NCBI GenBank assembly: GCA_016193485.1
Contig: JACPRZ010000063.1
Span: 62,001-126,000, forward strand
Length of the DNA stretch: 64,000 nucleotides
Origin: Bacteroidota bacterium
GTDB lineage: Bacteria; Bacteroidota; Bacteroidia; JACPRZ01
Reading direction: 5' to 3'
This document shows, one piece after another, positions 62,625 to 64,000 of this stretch. Under the pieces are notes generated by a model, which did no database searches, was not told the origin of the DNA, and saw only the letters and a list, made by a program, of their open reading frames with translations. Within the stretch, counting starts at the first letter, position 1, and each line of letters opens with the position of its first letter. A program made the translations under genes and the position numbers.

Positions 62625-63179
62625 ATGTTAAAACTTTTGGCACAACTCTGTTTTGGCCTGTTCGGATGGAAAGTCATCGGCAGGTTCCCGGCAGGAATAT
62701 GGAAGAGCGTTGTTATTGTAGCGCCTCATACAAGCAACTGGGATTTTATCGTGGGGGTAATTGCTGCCAAAATCATTGATTTGAAATACCGGTTCCTGGG
62801 GAAAAAAGAAATTTTTGTTCCTCCCTTCAGCGCTTTTTTTCGCTGGCTTGGCGGAATTCCAGTGGAAAGGACTAAGCATACGAACCTCGTTGACTTTGTT
62901 GTGGATATTTTTCACAAAACCGATGATCTGATTTTAGGAATGTCACCGGAAGGAACGCGGAAGAAAATTAATAAGTGGCATTCCGGTTTTTACTATATCG
63001 CCTTTAAAGCAAAAGTTCCCATAGTGACCGTTTACATGGATTACAACAAAAAGGAAGTCGGATTTGGACCGGTTCTGAATCCTTCAGGCGACTATTTACA
63101 TGATATCGAAATACTAAGGAATTTTTACAGGACAATAACTGCGAAGTATCCTGAAAATTTTGAGAAGGAGTTTGAGTAA
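62625..63179 (+). CDS. PlsC-like acyltransferase
   Basis: This short 184-residue protein has the acyltransferase HX4D motif as HTSNWD at residues 35-40, GIPVERTKHT matching the second block, and the third block MSPEGTRKK near 105-114. Members acylate glycerol phosphate or other alcohols at the membrane; the family also includes small lipid- and glycan-acylating enzymes. It is about 60 residues shorter than typical PlsC and has a single N-terminal hydrophobic stretch. It lies 90 bp after asnB behind a perfect hairpin, so it may be a separate unit. Confidence 0.85.
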   Translation: MLKLLAQLCFGLFGWKVIGRFPAGIWKSVVIVAPHTSNWDFIVGVIAAKIIDLKYRFLGKKEIFVPPFSAFFRWLGGIPVERTKHTNLVDFVVDIFHKTDDLILGMSPEGTRKKINKWHSGFYYIAFKAKVPIVTVYMDYNKKEVGFGPVLNPSGDYLHDIEILRNFYRTITAKYPENFEKEFE

Positions 63180-63181
63180 AA

Positions 63182-64000
63182 TTAATTACAGTACTTTACA
63201 AATAAACGTGTTGTTTTTAAATATTTTTGGATGGTATCGGCTACAGCAATATGCGTGGTAACTCCAGGATGAGAATCAAATTTGCTCACAATTCGTTCTT
63301 CTTGTTTTATTGTTCTGATGACAGGGGTTAAATTAATCACCCCGATTTTCTTATTTTCTAAATACTCAGCAATCGGTATGTTAGCGGTAGTGTTTGTAAA
63401 ATCCATTACTACATCGTTCATTTTCGGGAATAAAATAAAAAGAAGATCAATATTATTTTCAGTTGCATAATTTACAAATTTATCAATATCTTTTAAATGA
63501 AGTTTCAGCAGCGAATCATTTTTATAATACGCCATTTCAATTGTCTTTCCGGCTTCAGAATTTAAAAACGCATTAAAAGAAGAAAATGTTCTTGACATTA
63601 AAAAAACATCTTCATCTTTCTTTTTTTCCGTCAATAGGTAATTAATGAAATTTAATAAAAATGAATGGGTGATCAAGTAATTTCCTGACGGCTTAAATTT
63701 TTTAAATTTGGATTTATTTTGCGGGGCAATTTGCAAAATGGTTGAAATTGCATTTTTATCCAGTACTGTATAAATATCATTATTTACATGTGCAACAATC
63801 AACAGGTCGGGTTTCAACGGGAAAGAAGTAATAAATCCAAATTCCTTTTTGGTATCGGCTCCCGGCTTCGCAATATTGAAAACATCAAAACAATTTTCCA
63901 GCCGGCTTCGCAAAATATTACTGAACCTGTCATTTTCTTCATTTATACCGTGCCCTGCCACATAAGAGTCGCCAACGATAAAAATATTTTTTTTATCATG
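63182..64000 (-). CDS. SGNH/GDSL hydrolase-like protein, N terminus beyond the window
   Basis: The frame is open to the end of the window: upstream of the GTG in the ORF track it reads HDKKNIFIVGDSYVAGHGI, so the nucleophile block lies before that GTG and the gene continues past 64000. The visible 272 residues include NIAKPGADTKKEFG, IVAHVNNDIYTVL and a final KFDSHPGVTTHIAVADTI with the Asp-His pair. Block for block it matches the SGNH protein at 35912-37081, which has membrane segments before block I; a similar N terminus is expected here. It is convergent with the PlsC-like gene, with 2 bp between stops. Confidence 0.82.
   Translation of the reverse strand, partial: HDKKNIFIVGDSYVAGHGINEENDRFSNILRSRLENCFDVFNIAKPGADTKKEFGFITSFPLKPDLLIVAHVNNDIYTVLDKNAISTILQIAPQNKSKFKKFKPSGNYLITHSFLLNFINYLLTEKKKDEDVFLMSRTFSSFNAFLNSEAGKTIEMAYYKNDSLLKLHLKDIDKFVNYATENNIDLLFILFPKMNDVVMDFTNTTANIPIAEYLENKKIGVINLTPVIRTIKQEERIVSKFDSHPGVTTHIAVADTIQKYLKTTRLFVKYCN

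Overview
The window looks like a chromosomal segment of a Bacteroidota (Bacteroidetes) bacterium. The evidence is lineage-typical protein families: three PorP/SprF-type outer-membrane proteins, three giant repeat adhesins ending in the gliding-motility-associated (type B) type IX secretion C-terminal domain, a long SecA of about 1,100 residues with a SEC-C zinc tail, and several Bacteroidota-type TAnnTTTG -7 promoter elements. There is no rRNA, tRNA, CRISPR array, transposase or phage gene, so the genus cannot be named. Both window edges cut through genes.

Layout. (1) 1-14.9 kb: the 3' end of a SprB-like adhesin followed by a PorP/SprF gene, then a convergent second PorP/SprF gene that diverges from a 3,308-residue SprB-like adhesin. 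(2) 15-15.5 kb: ssb, bracketed by two copies of the same 18-bp palindrome, one of them built into its terminator. (3) 15.5-25.6 kb: five polytopic GT-C-like membrane proteins (two are paralogues; two others share a C-terminal beta-rich domain) and a GT2 dolichyl-phosphate-sugar-synthase-like enzyme, a likely lipid-linked sugar and glycan assembly region. (4) 25.6-35.9 kb: a SPOR/TPR protein broken by a frameshift, secA, a MORN-2 repeat protein, rpiB, an M28 peptidase and a lone lutB. (5) 35.9-42.7 kb: an SGNH hydrolase, a PorP-TPR-SPOR fusion and a third adhesin built from nine modules of about 82 residues. (6) 42.8-47.3 kb: a GT4 glycosyltransferase, a DUF1571/LysM-like exported protein and a TMTC-like membrane protein with TPRs. 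(7) 47.5-63.2 kb: a surface-glycan or modified-metabolite locus with a sulfotransferase, two copies each of two radical SAM classes, an alpha/alpha-toroid-like protein, a Wzm/Wzt ABC exporter, a transglutaminase-like lipoprotein, a UbiA-family prenyltransferase, a GT-A enzyme, an AsnB-type amidotransferase and a PlsC-like acyltransferase. The window ends inside a second SGNH hydrolase.

How they may work together (inference): SecA and the type IX system move the giant adhesins to the surface, each with a neighbouring PorP/SprF protein. The GT-C, GT2, GT4 and TMTC-like enzymes, together with the Wzm/Wzt locus, would make, decorate and export glycans of the kind known to anchor or modify type IX cargo. 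The most novel-looking part is region 7, where duplicated radical SAM genes, a UbiA enzyme, AsnB and a transglutaminase-like lipoprotein surround an ABC glycan exporter.

At the DNA level three patterns recur. Exact 7-8 nt runs of G or C are greatly over-represented. Short heptamer/octamer tandem or mosaic repeats sit in intergenic DNA and also inside signal peptides and loops of coding genes. Several perfect palindromes or hairpins lie between genes.
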